From Pseudomonas sp. REP124 (GTDB taxonomy: Bacteria > Pseudomonadota > Gammaproteobacteria > Pseudomonadales > Pseudomonadaceae), in NCBI RefSeq assembly GCF_020164475.1, contig NZ_JAIQWX010000005.1, positions 1-64,000 of the forward strand: a stretch of DNA of 64,000 nucleotides, given 5' to 3'. The translations under genes and the position numbers were made by a program. The stretch's first letter is position 1, and every line of letters starts with the position of its first letter. The notes under the pieces were generated by a model. The model searched no databases, was not told the origin of the DNA, and saw nothing but the letters and a program-made list of their open reading frames with translations. Shown here piece by piece: positions 27,673 to 39,374 of the stretch.

Positions 27673-28227
27673 TCAGCCGGGATTTGTGGATGGGCAGGCC
27701 TTCTGCGTACCGTTAGACGCCTGGCTGATCAAGGCTGCCAGGCGCTTTACGTTGGTCTGCTGCGCCGCCACCAGTTCATCGATGGACGGGCCTGAGCGGG
27801 TCTGCAAGGTGCTGCGGCAAGACATCGTCACGACGTCGTCACTGCGCAAACGCCACTTCACATCCAGCAACCCGTATTGGCCGGGAATCGAGTCGAAGCG
27901 CTGCACTTCAAGACGTACCGAGACCTTGCGTTGCGGGCTGCCGTTGACCATCTGATCGAGCATGGCGCTGCGCAGTTCGTCCACCAGGCTGGCTCCCCAC
28001 CACTGGGTTTCGAGGATAGCCATGCCGGTATTGCCCTCGCGTACGACGATCTGCGGGCGATCAACTTGAGGTGGAACCGTCAGGGCTTCGATCTGGATAT
28101 CCGTGGTCGCGCGGGTGTTCCCGCTCGGCATCGCCGGGGTCAGGGTGTGGAACTGAATCGGATCGCTGCGGCAGGCGGCCAGCAAGGACAGCGCGGCGAT
28201 CAACGCGATTTTCAGCGGAAAAGCCAT
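27673..28227 (-). CDS. pqiC: PqiC outer-membrane lipoprotein
   Basis: This 184-residue lipoprotein of the PqiC/YmbA (DUF330) family anchors the PqiB tunnel to the outer membrane. The N-terminus MAFPLKIALIAALSLLAAC ends in a lipobox LAAC. Family segments are YTL-like FHTLTP, VPPQVDRPQIVVREG and WWGASLVDELRSAML. It is the last gene of the pqi set, 17 nt after pqiB. Confidence 0.88.
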   Translation of the reverse strand: MAFPLKIALIAALSLLAACRSDPIQFHTLTPAMPSGNTRATTDIQIEALTVPPQVDRPQIVVREGNTGMAILETQWWGASLVDELRSAMLDQMVNGSPQRKVSVRLEVQRFDSIPGQYGLLDVKWRLRSDDVVTMSCRSTLQTRSGPSIDELVAAQQTNVKRLAALISQASNGTQKACPSTNPG

Positions 28228-28244
28228 GGGTGATGCTCCTTTGG

Positions 28245-29921
28245 TCATTTGCTTGGCGGCCCTTTCAAATCGATTGGCGCGGCGTTGTCCGGCCGGCCGC
28301 GAATCAGCGATTCCGGATGGCGTCCCAGGTAGTCCGCGAGGTCACGCAGAGAGCGCGAAGTGCGTCCGAGCTCTTCCAGGGTCTGACCCAGTTTTTCCCT
28401 CTGCGGCGAATCGTCGGCGAGGGTCGAGTTGGCCGATTGCAGCGTGGTATTGGCCGATTGCAGGGTCTTGCTCACGTCAGTGAGGGTGTTGGAGACACCG
28501 GGCAAGGTCTTGGCGTTGAACTGGCCGAGGGTTTTGCGCATCTCCACGAGGTTGGCGTCCAGATTGCTTGCAATGCGCTCGATAGGCAGTTGATTGATCT
28601 TGGTGACCATGGCCTCGAGTTTTTCCTGCAACTGCTCCAGGCTGCCCGGAACGGTGGGGATTACCACCGGACGCGCGGTCGGATCGAACGCGACTTTCTC
28701 CGCTTTCGGGTAGAAATCCAGGGAGATGTACAACTGACCGGTCAGCAGGTTGCCGGTCCGGGCCTGGGCACGCAGACCGTTCTCGATGAACGCGCCCATG
28801 ATCCGCGCTGAGCCGGCTTCGTCATTGGGGTCATGATTCAGGGCCTGGAGCATTTTGGTATGGGCCTGCCCCAGGCGCTGCGGGTAAATCACGATGCCGA
28901 CATTGACGGGGAAGCTGCGTTTTTTCGCGTCGAAGTCCAGGTTGACCGACACCACCTTGCCGATCTCCACGCCGAGGAACTCCACCGGCGCATCGACCTT
29001 GAGCCCGCGCAGTGCCTGATCGAAACGCAAGGCCAGGTACTGAGCCTTGCCACTGGGCGGGGCGAGGGCGGTTTGCTGATCCTCGAAGAGCTCATAGGCA
29101 TATTCTTCGGCCGCCGGTTTGTCGTTCGGGCTGTATTCGGGGGCGCGGAACGCGATGCCGCCCACCAGCAGCGACGACAGGGATTCGGTTTTTACCGCGA
29201 ACCCATTGGCGCCGACGTTGACGTCAATCCCGCTGGCATTCCAGAACCGGGTGTTTTCGGTCACGTATTGATCATTGGGCGAGTTGATGAACAGGTCGAT
29301 ATTCACGCCCTTGCCGTCGGGGTCCAGCGCATAAGCCACCACCTGGCCGACGGGAATCTTGCGGTAGTAGACGGGGGAGCCGATGTCGAGCGAGCCCAGG
29401 TCCGGGGTGTGCAGGGTAAAGCGTTTGCCCGGTTCGCCGTAGGTGATCGGCGGCGGGTTCTCCAGGCCCTGGAAGTTCTTCGCCCGGCTGTTGTCCTGGC
29501 CGATGTCCGCGCCGATGTAGTCGCCGGACAGCAGGGTGTCGATACCCGATACGCCGCCGGCGCCGATCCGTGGCCGCACCACCCAGAACTGAGAATCCTT
29601 GCGGGTGAAGCTTTCGGCCTGCTTGGCCAGTTTAATGGTGGCGTTGACGCTCTTCTGGTCGTCGCTCAGTTCCACGTCTTCGACATGGCCGATGACCACG
29701 CTGCGGTACTTGACCTCGGTCTTGTTGGCGACCAGCCCGCTGCCGGTCTTGAAGGTCACGACGATGGTCGGTCCCTGCTGCATGATGTTGTGCACCACCA
29801 GCGAGATCCCCACCAGGACCGCGACGATCGGCACGATCCACACCAGCGACACGCTGAATCGCCGTGTCTTGATCGGCGCCTGGCCGGGGGCCTGTGGCCC
29901 GTCAGTGGCTTGTTGCTTCAT
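28245..29921 (-). CDS. pqiB: PqiB, MCE-domain lipid-transport tunnel
   Basis: PqiB forms a hexameric periplasm-spanning tunnel built of stacked MCE rings for lipid movement between the membranes. This 558-residue protein has one N-terminal helix (FSVSLVWIVPIVAVLVGISL). Three MCE domains start near VVTFKTGSGLVANKTEVKYR, FTLHTPDLGSLDIGSPVYYR and LRFDQALRGLKVDAPVEFLG. A long C-terminal helical needle follows (VTKINQLPIERIASNLDANL). GGAGGT five nt before the ATG at 29921 selects this start, 20 nt inside the pqiA2 gene. Confidence 0.93.
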   Translation of the reverse strand: MKQQATDGPQAPGQAPIKTRRFSVSLVWIVPIVAVLVGISLVVHNIMQQGPTIVVTFKTGSGLVANKTEVKYRSVVIGHVEDVELSDDQKSVNATIKLAKQAESFTRKDSQFWVVRPRIGAGGVSGIDTLLSGDYIGADIGQDNSRAKNFQGLENPPPITYGEPGKRFTLHTPDLGSLDIGSPVYYRKIPVGQVVAYALDPDGKGVNIDLFINSPNDQYVTENTRFWNASGIDVNVGANGFAVKTESLSSLLVGGIAFRAPEYSPNDKPAAEEYAYELFEDQQTALAPPSGKAQYLALRFDQALRGLKVDAPVEFLGVEIGKVVSVNLDFDAKKRSFPVNVGIVIYPQRLGQAHTKMLQALNHDPNDEAGSARIMGAFIENGLRAQARTGNLLTGQLYISLDFYPKAEKVAFDPTARPVVIPTVPGSLEQLQEKLEAMVTKINQLPIERIASNLDANLVEMRKTLGQFNAKTLPGVSNTLTDVSKTLQSANTTLQSANSTLADDSPQREKLGQTLEELGRTSRSLRDLADYLGRHPESLIRGRPDNAAPIDLKGPPSK

Positions 29922-30570
29922 CCGTGACCTCCTCAAGATATGAACCTTCGTCGCTGGTATCCCAGATCAGACGCGGGTCGAAACTCATGGCCGAGAGCAT
30001 GGTGAACACCACCACCAGACCAAAGAACAGAATGCCCGCGCGCGGTTCGATGTCGGCCAGGGCCTGGAACTTCACCAGCGAAGCCACCAGGGCCACGACT
30101 ATCACGTCGAGCATCGACCAGTAACCGATGACCTCGACGAAGCGGTACATTTTCGAGCGCTCCTTCTGCGCCCATAAACTCTTGCGCTGTACGGTGATCA
30201 GCAACGTACCCAGAGCGACGAATTTGATGCCCGGCACCGCGATACTGGCGATGAAAATGATCAGGGCGATGTCCCAGGCTCCGGCCTCCCAGAACTCCAG
30301 CACGCCGCTCATGATGGTGCTGTCGGCACCGTTGCCGACCATCTTGGTGTTCATCACCGGCAGCAGGTTGGCCGGTACGTAGAACACCAGCGAGGTGAGC
30401 AGATACGCCCAGGTGCGGGTCAGCGAGTTGGTCTTGCGCCGGTGCAGCGGCGCGCCACAGCGCGGGCATTCGTGGGGTTGATCGGTCATGTCGCAGGCCA
30501 GGTCACAGCTGTGGCACAGGCACAGATTCAGCTCGGCGGCTGTTGGTGGTGTTGTCTGTGAGATTGTCAT
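29902..30570 (-). CDS. PqiA-domain membrane protein, second half
   Basis: This 222-residue membrane protein has an N-terminal zinc ribbon (CLCHSCDLACD, then ECPRCGAPLHRRK) and four helices of one PqiA domain (PANLLPVMNTKMVGN, YWSMLDVIVVALVASLVKF). In E. coli PqiA and YebS carry two such domains in one chain; here they are two genes overlapping by 4 nt, this one corresponding to the C-terminal half. It also overlaps pqiB. Role: inner-membrane partner of PqiB. Confidence 0.88.
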   Translation of the reverse strand: MTISQTTPPTAAELNLCLCHSCDLACDMTDQPHECPRCGAPLHRRKTNSLTRTWAYLLTSLVFYVPANLLPVMNTKMVGNGADSTIMSGVLEFWEAGAWDIALIIFIASIAVPGIKFVALGTLLITVQRKSLWAQKERSKMYRFVEVIGYWSMLDVIVVALVASLVKFQALADIEPRAGILFFGLVVVFTMLSAMSFDPRLIWDTSDEGSYLEEVTDEATSH

Positions 30571-31163
30571 TGCAGATCCCACAGGTCACGGATGTCACGG
30601 CCGGCGATACGGATCATCATCAGGCTGAGGATGGCCAGGGCGATCAGACCGATGCCGGGCAACACATCGAGGAAACCCGCGAGCTTGATCACCGCCACCA
30701 TCGCGCCCAGCAGGCAGACTTCGAGCATGCTCCAGGGCCGCAGCGTTTCCAGCCAGCGCATGCAGAACTTGAAGGCCGGGGCTCGCTGATGGCCGAGAGC
30801 GAAGCAAAGGACCCAGATCAGCAGCACCAACTGGAAGATCGGGGCGATGATCATGGCGATAGCCGCCACCATCGCAATGAAGGTAATCGGCCCCAGGCTC
30901 AGTGCCAGCACCGAGTCCCACAGGGTCGCGCTGTTCTTCAGGCCTTGCAGGCTGATGCTCATGACCGGGAAGAAATTGGCGAAGATCCACAGCATCAGCG
31001 CGGTGAGGGTCAACGCCAGGCGTTGCTCGACCGTCAGGCCGTTATAACGCTGAAGCACGCCGCCGCAGCGGGTGCACAGGGTCTTCTGATGTTTGGCGAG
31101 CGTGGTTTTCTCGTACACGCAGTCGCAGTGCTCGCAAATGATCAATTGGTCTGTCGTTGCCAT
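30567..31163 (-). CDS. PqiA-domain membrane protein, first half
   Basis: This 198-residue protein corresponds to the N-terminal half of E. coli PqiA/YebS: zinc ribbon ICEHCDCVY ... LCTRCGGVL, then a PqiA domain (LWIFANFFPVMSISLQG, PWSMLEVCLLGAMVAVIKL). It is the first gene of the four-gene pqi operon. Members of this family respond to paraquat or membrane stress in E. coli; no promoter element was recognised here. Confidence 0.88.
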   Translation of the reverse strand: MATTDQLIICEHCDCVYEKTTLAKHQKTLCTRCGGVLQRYNGLTVEQRLALTLTALMLWIFANFFPVMSISLQGLKNSATLWDSVLALSLGPITFIAMVAAIAMIIAPIFQLVLLIWVLCFALGHQRAPAFKFCMRWLETLRPWSMLEVCLLGAMVAVIKLAGFLDVLPGIGLIALAILSLMMIRIAGRDIRDLWDLQ

Positions 31164-31300
31164 GGGCCAGGCTCGATGAATGCAGAATTGATGAGCACCC
31201 CCTCAATATAGAAGTGACTCGCGATTGAGCAAATCGAAAGACTGAACGAACTACGGACCGGGTTTAGTCTGACGCCACTCCATTGTGCCGAACACATACC

Positions 31301-31437
31301 TGTGGCGAGGGGGCTTGCCCCCGTTCGGCGGCGCAGCCGTCGTAAAACCTACATGCAAGGTTTGCCTGATGGAATGCTGGGGGCCGCTTCGCAGCCCAAC
31401 GGGGCGGTGCGACGTTTCGACGAGCCCCCTCGCCACA
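31301..31437. repeat. Large inverted repeat of a second REP-like family
   Basis: TGTGGCGAGGGGGCTTGCCC at the left and its near-complement ending CGAGCCCCCTCGCCACA at the right enclose a pair of sub-palindromes (CGGCGGCGCAGCCGTCG, GGGCCGCTTCGCAGCCC). It is about 137 bp and unlike the TGTGGGAGC REPINs elsewhere in the window, so it belongs to another dispersed family. The 300-bp gap between the pqi operon and the oxidase gene holds nothing else. Confidence 0.7.
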
Positions 31438-31464
31438 AGGTATTGATCGCCTGTTCTGTCTTTA

Positions 31465-34104
<2,640 letters not shown>

Positions 34105-34120
34105 GGGAATGCATCTCAAA

Positions 34121-34146
34121 TGTGGGAGCGAGCCTGCTCGCGATGG
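34121..34146. repeat. Single REP unit
   Basis: TGTGGGAGCGAGCCTGCTCG ends 5 bp before the stop codon of the GS-like gene on the minus strand. Confidence 0.75.
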
Positions 34147-34151
34147 GTTTA

Positions 34152-35510
34152 TCAGACGCTGAGAAGCAAAAATTCACGCTCCCATGAACTGATCACCCGC
34201 TTGAAGTTCTCGTGCTCGGCGCGTTTGACCGCGACATACCCACGCACGAACTTGCTGCCCAGGTAGCGGCCGATGACGTCGCATTCTTCCATTTGGGTCA
34301 GGGCGTCTTCGATGGTGATCGGCAGGCGCAGGTTGCGGCGTTCATAGGCGCGGCCTTCCACCGCTGCACTCGGCTCGATGCCGTCGACCATGCCGATGTA
34401 ACCGCACAAGAGGCTGGCGGCGATCGCCAGGTACGGGTTGGCGTCGGCTCCCGGCAGGCGGTTTTCCACGCGCATCGCTTCCGGGCCGGACGTCGGCACG
34501 CGCAGGCCTACGGTGCGGTTTTCCTCGCCCCATTCCACGTTTACCGGCGCCGAGGTGTCCGGGAGGAAACGGCGGAACGAGTTCACGTTGGGGGCGAACA
34601 TCGGCAGCACCTTGGGGATGTACTTCTGCAAGCCGCCGATGTGCTGGCGGAACAGATCGCTCATCTTGCCGTCGGCATCGGCGAAGATCGGCTTGCCGGT
34701 GGCGATGTCCACCACGCTCTGGTGAATGTGCATGGCGCTGCCGGGCTCGTCGCCGATCGGCTTGGCCATGAAGGTTGCGGTCACGTTGTGCTTGAGCGCC
34801 GCTTCGCGCAGGGTACGCTTGAACACGGTGATCTGATCGGCAAGATCCAGCGCGTCGCCATGACGGAAATTGATTTCCATCTGCGCCGGGCCGTCTTCGT
34901 GGATCAGCGTATCGAGGTCCAGGCCTTGCAGTTCGCACCAGTCGTAGACGTCTTCGAACAGCGGGTCGAATTCGTTGGCCGCGTCGATGGAGAACGACTG
35001 ACGACCGCTTTCCGCGCGGCCCGAACGGCCTAGCGGGGCTTTCAATGGCAGGTCCGGGTCTTCGCATCGCTGGGTCAGGTAGAACTCCATTTCCGGCGCG
35101 ACGATCGGCTTCCAGCCCTTGTCGGTGTACAGCTGCAGGACTTTCTTCAGCACGTTGCGCGGCGACAGTTCGATCGGGTTGCCGAACTTGTCGAAGGTGT
35201 CGTGAATCACGATTGCGGTCGGCTCGATGGCCCATGGAATCACGTACACCGCATCGGACACCGGCTTGCAGACCATGTCGATGTCGGCCGGGTCCAGCAG
35301 GTCGTAGTAGATGTCGTCGTCGACGAAGTCCCCGGTTACCGTTTGCAACAACACACTTTCCGGCAGGCGCATGCCTCGCTCATGCAGGAACTTGTTGGTG
35401 GGTGCGATTTTGCCGCGTGCGATGCCGGTCAGGTCACTGACGACGCACTCGACTTCGGTAATCTTGTGATCTTTCAGCCAAGTGAACAGCTGATCGAAAG
35501 GGGCATTCAT
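34152..35510 (-). CDS. Gamma-glutamylpolyamine synthetase (PuuA/PauA-like)
   Basis: This is a glutamine-synthetase-family ligase (452 residues) that joins glutamate to a polyamine with ATP. Landmarks are VAPEMEFYLTQRCEDPDLP, HEDGPAQMEINFRHGDALDL, SAMHIHQSVVD, FAPNVNSFRRF and GADANPYLAIAASLLCGYIG. Unlike GlnA it lacks the C-terminal adenylylation tyrosine region. With the oxidase at 31465 it gives the first two steps of the gamma-glutamyl polyamine route. The start MNAPFDQLF is 16 codons inside the longest frame. Confidence 0.9.
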   Translation of the reverse strand: MNAPFDQLFTWLKDHKITEVECVVSDLTGIARGKIAPTNKFLHERGMRLPESVLLQTVTGDFVDDDIYYDLLDPADIDMVCKPVSDAVYVIPWAIEPTAIVIHDTFDKFGNPIELSPRNVLKKVLQLYTDKGWKPIVAPEMEFYLTQRCEDPDLPLKAPLGRSGRAESGRQSFSIDAANEFDPLFEDVYDWCELQGLDLDTLIHEDGPAQMEINFRHGDALDLADQITVFKRTLREAALKHNVTATFMAKPIGDEPGSAMHIHQSVVDIATGKPIFADADGKMSDLFRQHIGGLQKYIPKVLPMFAPNVNSFRRFLPDTSAPVNVEWGEENRTVGLRVPTSGPEAMRVENRLPGADANPYLAIAASLLCGYIGMVDGIEPSAAVEGRAYERRNLRLPITIEDALTQMEECDVIGRYLGSKFVRGYVAVKRAEHENFKRVISSWEREFLLLSV

Positions 35511-35642
35511 AAAGACCTCGTTATTGGTTTTGTGAACGCGGGGGAAGGGTGATTTCATCTGTCAGGCGCTTCCCACATGACGCGTTGACGACTATCTTGG
35601 GCGAGGCTTCAGCTTCCATCTATCCACTTTAAGCAGGACAAA

Positions 35643-35661
35643 ACGCACCAAAAGAGTGCGT
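35643..35661. promoter_or_regulatory. Inverted repeat resembling an NtrC site
   Basis: ACGCACCAAAAGAGTGCGT is a 6-bp-arm dyad containing GCAC-N7-GTGC, the skeleton of NtrC sites (GCACC-N4-TGGTGC). It lies 10 bp upstream of the AraC start codon and 133 bp upstream of the GS-like gene. Alternatively it is an operator for the AraC protein itself. Confidence 0.4.
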
Positions 35662-35671
35662 AAGGTCACCC

Positions 35672-36604
35672 ATGACAACGTGCAATTCACTGCAGGTTCA
35701 AGCGTTCAACACCGCCGATGTCGCCGAGCAGATCCGCGCCACACCGGGCTGGGTCCAGCATTACCAACAGATGTCGCCTGGGCATTTCGCAGGCCAGGTG
35801 CGCTATCTGGATTTGCAGGGCGTGGAGATTTACGAAGAGTCGATGAACACGCGGGTCGAGCAGAATTTCAGCGCGCCGCCGGGTTCGCTGGCGTTCTGTT
35901 TCGACCGCAGCGACAACGCGCTCTACGTGCTCAATGAAGAAAGTCGCAACATCTGGATCACGCCTGAGAACTATCAGGAAATCGCCGTGGTGTTCGGCCC
36001 GCAGTTCGTCCAGCGTCATGCGCTGGATGTCGCTCGCCTGGAAGGCCTGTTCCTGGCGCCGCTCAATTGCCAGCAGAACGTGTTGTTCAGCCGCTGGCTG
36101 AGCAGCACCCTGACGCAACTGTCGCAAACCATCGATCCGCCGAGCCGCGAAGCCCTGACCGAGCAGTTGCTGGACGATTGCCTGTTCATTCTCGACAACG
36201 CCTGTGTGCGTCTGGACCAGGGCGCATTGCAGCGCCGGGCGGGGGAGCGGGCAATCATGAAGCGGGTGGGGGAATGGGCGGCGGATACACCGGAAGAACA
36301 GCTGAATCTGCTGGAGCTGGCGCAGGTCGCCGGGGTTTCATTGCGCCAGTTGCAGCATGCGTTCAAGACCTACACCGGCATGGCCCCGACCCAGTGGCTG
36401 CGCCTGCGTCGACTCAACAGCGCCCGGCGTGAATTGCTCAGCCGCACGCCGACGCAAACCACCGTCGCCGAAGTGGCGATGCACTGGTCGTTCTGGCATT
36501 TGGGCCGGTTTTCCAGCAGCTACCGCGCGCTGTTCAAGGAGTTGCCCAGCGACACCCTGAAACGCGCGAGCACCGCACAACCCGCAGGGCGCGGGCGGCG
36601 TTAG
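35672..36604 (+). CDS. AraC-family transcriptional regulator
   Basis: This 310-residue regulator has an N-terminal effector domain (about 1-190) and a C-terminal AraC double HTH: LLELAQVAGVSLRQLQHAFK and VAEVAMHWSFWHLGRFSSSY RALF. The layout (GMAPTQWLRLRRLNSARREL) is like the EutR/FeaR-type regulators. It is divergent from the GS-like gene and so probably an activator of polyamine or amine use. Its stop overlaps the convergent XRE gene by 4 nt. Confidence 0.9.
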   Translation: MTTCNSLQVQAFNTADVAEQIRATPGWVQHYQQMSPGHFAGQVRYLDLQGVEIYEESMNTRVEQNFSAPPGSLAFCFDRSDNALYVLNEESRNIWITPENYQEIAVVFGPQFVQRHALDVARLEGLFLAPLNCQQNVLFSRWLSSTLTQLSQTIDPPSREALTEQLLDDCLFILDNACVRLDQGALQRRAGERAIMKRVGEWAADTPEEQLNLLELAQVAGVSLRQLQHAFKTYTGMAPTQWLRLRRLNSARRELLSRTPTQTTVAEVAMHWSFWHLGRFSSSYRALFKELPSDTLKRASTAQPAGRGRR

Positions 36605-37197
36605 AAGGTCGGCGGGGTAATCACCCAGATCACCACGGCGTCCACGTCACCGGGGTTGCCGTAGCGGTGCGGTTCCTGGCTGGAGAAGCTGAAGCTGTCG
36701 CCTTCGTTGAGCTGGAAATAGCGCTCGCCCACCCACAATTCGAACTGGCCGGACAACAGGTAACCGGCTTCTTCGCCTTCGTGGCTGTAGCTTTGCTGGC
36801 TGTAGGTGCCCGGCGGGAAACGCGAGTGGAGCATTTCCAGTTGGCGGTTCGGCGGCGGGGTCAGCAGCTGATCGACGATGCCATCCTCGTAATGCACGCT
36901 CAGGCGACTGTTCTTGCGCACCACCACGCCATCGTCTTCGGGGTTGGTATTGGCTTCGCTGGCGAAGAACCACTGGATGGTCACGCCCAGGCTGCGGGCG
37001 ATGTTGAACAGCGCCGGGATCGACGGGTAGGCGAGGTTGCGTTCCAGCTGGCTGATGTAGCCGGCGGTGAGTTCGCTCTGCTGCGCCAGCTCCGCCAGGG
37101 TCATGCCCCGACGCTTGCGCAGGCCGCGAATGCGCGTGCCGAGGAAATGCGGCTCGGTGCTGCCGGTGGACGGTGATGGGGTGGTGCTGTTACTCAT
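36601..37197 (-). CDS. XRE-cupin regulator (PuuR/PauR-like)
   Basis: This 198-residue regulator has an N-terminal HTH_3 domain (IRGLRKRRGMTLAELAQQSE, GYISQLERNLAYPSIPALFN) and a C-terminal cupin (YSHEGEEAGYLLSGQFELWV, NEGDSFSFSSQEPHRYGNPG). PuuR in E. coli and PauR in P. aeruginosa have this build and repress polyamine genes until a ligand is bound. Placement next to the gamma-glutamyl enzymes fits that role. Confidence 0.9.
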   Translation of the reverse strand: MSNSTTPSPSTGSTEPHFLGTRIRGLRKRRGMTLAELAQQSELTAGYISQLERNLAYPSIPALFNIARSLGVTIQWFFASEANTNPEDDGVVVRKNSRLSVHYEDGIVDQLLTPPPNRQLEMLHSRFPPGTYSQQSYSHEGEEAGYLLSGQFELWVGERYFQLNEGDSFSFSSQEPHRYGNPGDVDAVVIWVITPPTF

Positions 37198-37216
37198 AGT
37201 TGCGAACCTGCATCGT

Positions 37217-37318
37217 CTGTAGGAGCGAGCATGCTCGCGATGGTGGTCAACGATAATGTTGGCGGCCTGACACCCCGCGGTGCCTGTGCCTCCATCGCGA
37301 GCATGCTCGCTCCTACAG
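37217..37318. repeat. REPIN
   Basis: An inverted REP pair with the variant core CTGTAGGAGCGAGCATGCTC lies between the XRE regulator and the flavoenzyme gene. Confidence 0.85.
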
Positions 37319-37355
37319 GGGGGCGATCATCTGAAGGCCCGGAGTATAAACAGCC

Positions 37356-39317
37356 TCAAAGCTCCCACGCGACTTTCAGCCCTTCATAAATCGCTTCTTC
37401 GGCGGTACGCGGTGCCAGGCAGTCGCCGATGCGGCGGAATTCCACCAGACCCTTCAATTCATCCCCCAGCGTGTCGACCGGCTGATGCCCCTGGCACAGC
37501 ACCAGGGTGTCGATGTTTTCCATCAGCATCGCCTCGCCACTGGCGGTGTGTTGCAGGTAGACAGTGTTGTCGTCGCAACCGTACAGCCGCGCATACGGCG
37601 TGATCGGGATGCCCAGTTTGTGCAGCTCGCCGGCCAGTTGATCGCGCACGTACAGCGGCAGGTTTTCCCCGCAATGGGTGCCGTTGACCGCCAGTTGCAC
37701 CTGATGCCCGGCGCGGGTCAGGCGTTCGGCGATGCCGGGGCCGATCCAGTCGCAGCGCCAGTCGACCACCACCACCGAACGGCCGATTTTCACCTCATCG
37801 CGCAGCACCTGCCAGGCATCCACCACCTGCAATTCGCCGCCGCGCTCGAAGTGCGGCCAGTAGGGTTCGGCGCCGGTGGCAACGATCACGATGTCCGGTT
37901 TTTCCTGCTCCACCAGCGCCCGGTCGACCCGGGTGTTGCGCACCACGCGCACGCCAGCGAGTTCCATTTCCCGTTGCAGGTTGGTGCTGGCGCCGCCGAA
38001 TTCGCTTCGGCGTGGCAGCAATTGCGCGAGCAATACCTGGCCACCCAGTTGTGAGCTGGCTTCGTACAGCGTCACTTCATGCCCGCGTTGCGCCGCCACT
38101 GCAGCGGCCTTCATGCCGGCAGGGCCGCCGCCGGCGATCATGATGCGCTTGCGGGTTTTCGCCGGCTGGCGCTGGCCGAAGATCAGCTCGCGCCCGGTTT
38201 CCGGGGCCTGGATACAGGAGATCGGCAGGCCTTTGTGGAAGTGCCCGATGCATGCCTGATTGCAGGCGATGCAGGCGCGCACGTCTTCGACGTGGCCGGT
38301 GTCGGTCTTGTTCGGCATCTGCGGGTCGCAGATCAGCGCGCGGGTCATGCCGCAAACGTCGGCCTGGCCCCGGGCGATGATCAGCTCGGCTTCCTGGGGC
38401 TGGTTGATGCGCCCGGTAACGAACAACGGAATGTCCAGGCTGGCCTTGAAGGTCCCGGCTTCCTTGGCCAGGTAGGCCGCTTCGATGGCCATCGGCGGCA
38501 CGATATGCACCGCGCCACCGAGTGACGCCGAGGTGCCGGCGACGATGTGCACGTAATCCACTTGCGTCTGCAGCAATTTCACCGCGGCCAGGGATTCGTC
38601 CTCGGTCAGGCCTTCCGGGTCGCGCTCGTCGGCGGAAATACGCAGGCCGACGATGAAGTGGTCATCGGTGCTGGCGCGAATCGCGGCGATGATTTCCCGC
38701 AGGAAGCGCAGGCGCTGTTCCAGTTCGCCGTTGTAGCCGTCGGTGCGGCGGTTGACCCGCGGGTTGATGAACTGCGCCGGCAGATAACCGTGGCTGGCCA
38801 CCACTTCCACGCCGTCGATCCCGGCCTGATGCAGGCGCCGGGCGGCTGCGGCGTAACCGGCGATAATCTCGTCGATCATGTCCTGATCCAGCGTACGCGG
38901 CATCACCCGGAAGCGCTCGTTGGGCACTGAGGATGCGGAGTAGGCCACCGCCAGCAACCCATCGCTGGACTCCATGATTTCCCGCCCCGGATGGAACACC
39001 TGGGACAGCACCACGGTGCCGTGGGCGTGGCAGGTTTCGGCGAGTTTGCGGTAGCCGTCGATGCACGCATCGTCGGTGGCCATCAGCACATGGGAGGTGT
39101 ACCGCGCACTGTCATGCACGCCGGCCACCTGCAACACGATCAGCCCGGCACCGCCTTCGGCGCGGGCCCGGTGATAGGCGATCAACTGTTCGTTGACCAG
39201 GTTGTCGGTGGGCATCGAGGTGTCGTGACCGCTGGACATGATGCGGTTTTTCAGGCGCTTGCCACGGATCTGCAAGGGTTCGAACAGGTGCGCGAAGGCA
39301 GGTGTCGAGGTGGACAT
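37356..39317 (-). CDS. Old-Yellow-type FMN/FAD/Fe-S oxidoreductase
   Basis: This 653-residue enzyme has the 2,4-dienoyl-CoA reductase / trimethylamine dehydrogenase layout. An N-terminal FMN TIM barrel (FEPLQIRGKRLKNRIMSSGH, GIDGVEVVASHGYLPAQFIN) is followed by a 4Fe-4S cysteine cluster (ACIACNQACIGHFHKGLPIS then C) and C-terminal FAD/NAD domains (RIMIAGGGPAGMKAAAVAAQ). Relatives demethylate N-methylated amines (dimethylglycine, N-methylproline) or reduce enones; the exact substrate is unknown. Divergent from an aldolase gene, so the two may share control by the TetR regulator downstream. Confidence 0.88.
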   Translation of the reverse strand: MSTSTPAFAHLFEPLQIRGKRLKNRIMSSGHDTSMPTDNLVNEQLIAYHRARAEGGAGLIVLQVAGVHDSARYTSHVLMATDDACIDGYRKLAETCHAHGTVVLSQVFHPGREIMESSDGLLAVAYSASSVPNERFRVMPRTLDQDMIDEIIAGYAAAARRLHQAGIDGVEVVASHGYLPAQFINPRVNRRTDGYNGELEQRLRFLREIIAAIRASTDDHFIVGLRISADERDPEGLTEDESLAAVKLLQTQVDYVHIVAGTSASLGGAVHIVPPMAIEAAYLAKEAGTFKASLDIPLFVTGRINQPQEAELIIARGQADVCGMTRALICDPQMPNKTDTGHVEDVRACIACNQACIGHFHKGLPISCIQAPETGRELIFGQRQPAKTRKRIMIAGGGPAGMKAAAVAAQRGHEVTLYEASSQLGGQVLLAQLLPRRSEFGGASTNLQREMELAGVRVVRNTRVDRALVEQEKPDIVIVATGAEPYWPHFERGGELQVVDAWQVLRDEVKIGRSVVVVDWRCDWIGPGIAERLTRAGHQVQLAVNGTHCGENLPLYVRDQLAGELHKLGIPITPYARLYGCDDNTVYLQHTASGEAMLMENIDTLVLCQGHQPVDTLGDELKGLVEFRRIGDCLAPRTAEEAIYEGLKVAWEL

Positions 39318-39374
39318 GGGGCGGGTACTCCAGCGGGTTCAAGCCGAAAGACCGGGTTTTCGGCATTGTTATTA

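Noticed and set aside
35580..35640. Possible sigma-54 promoter for the GS-like gene (GG and GC 10 nt apart on the minus strand)
   Set aside because: Only the invariant dinucleotides fit; flanking bases match the consensus poorly, so I do not call it.
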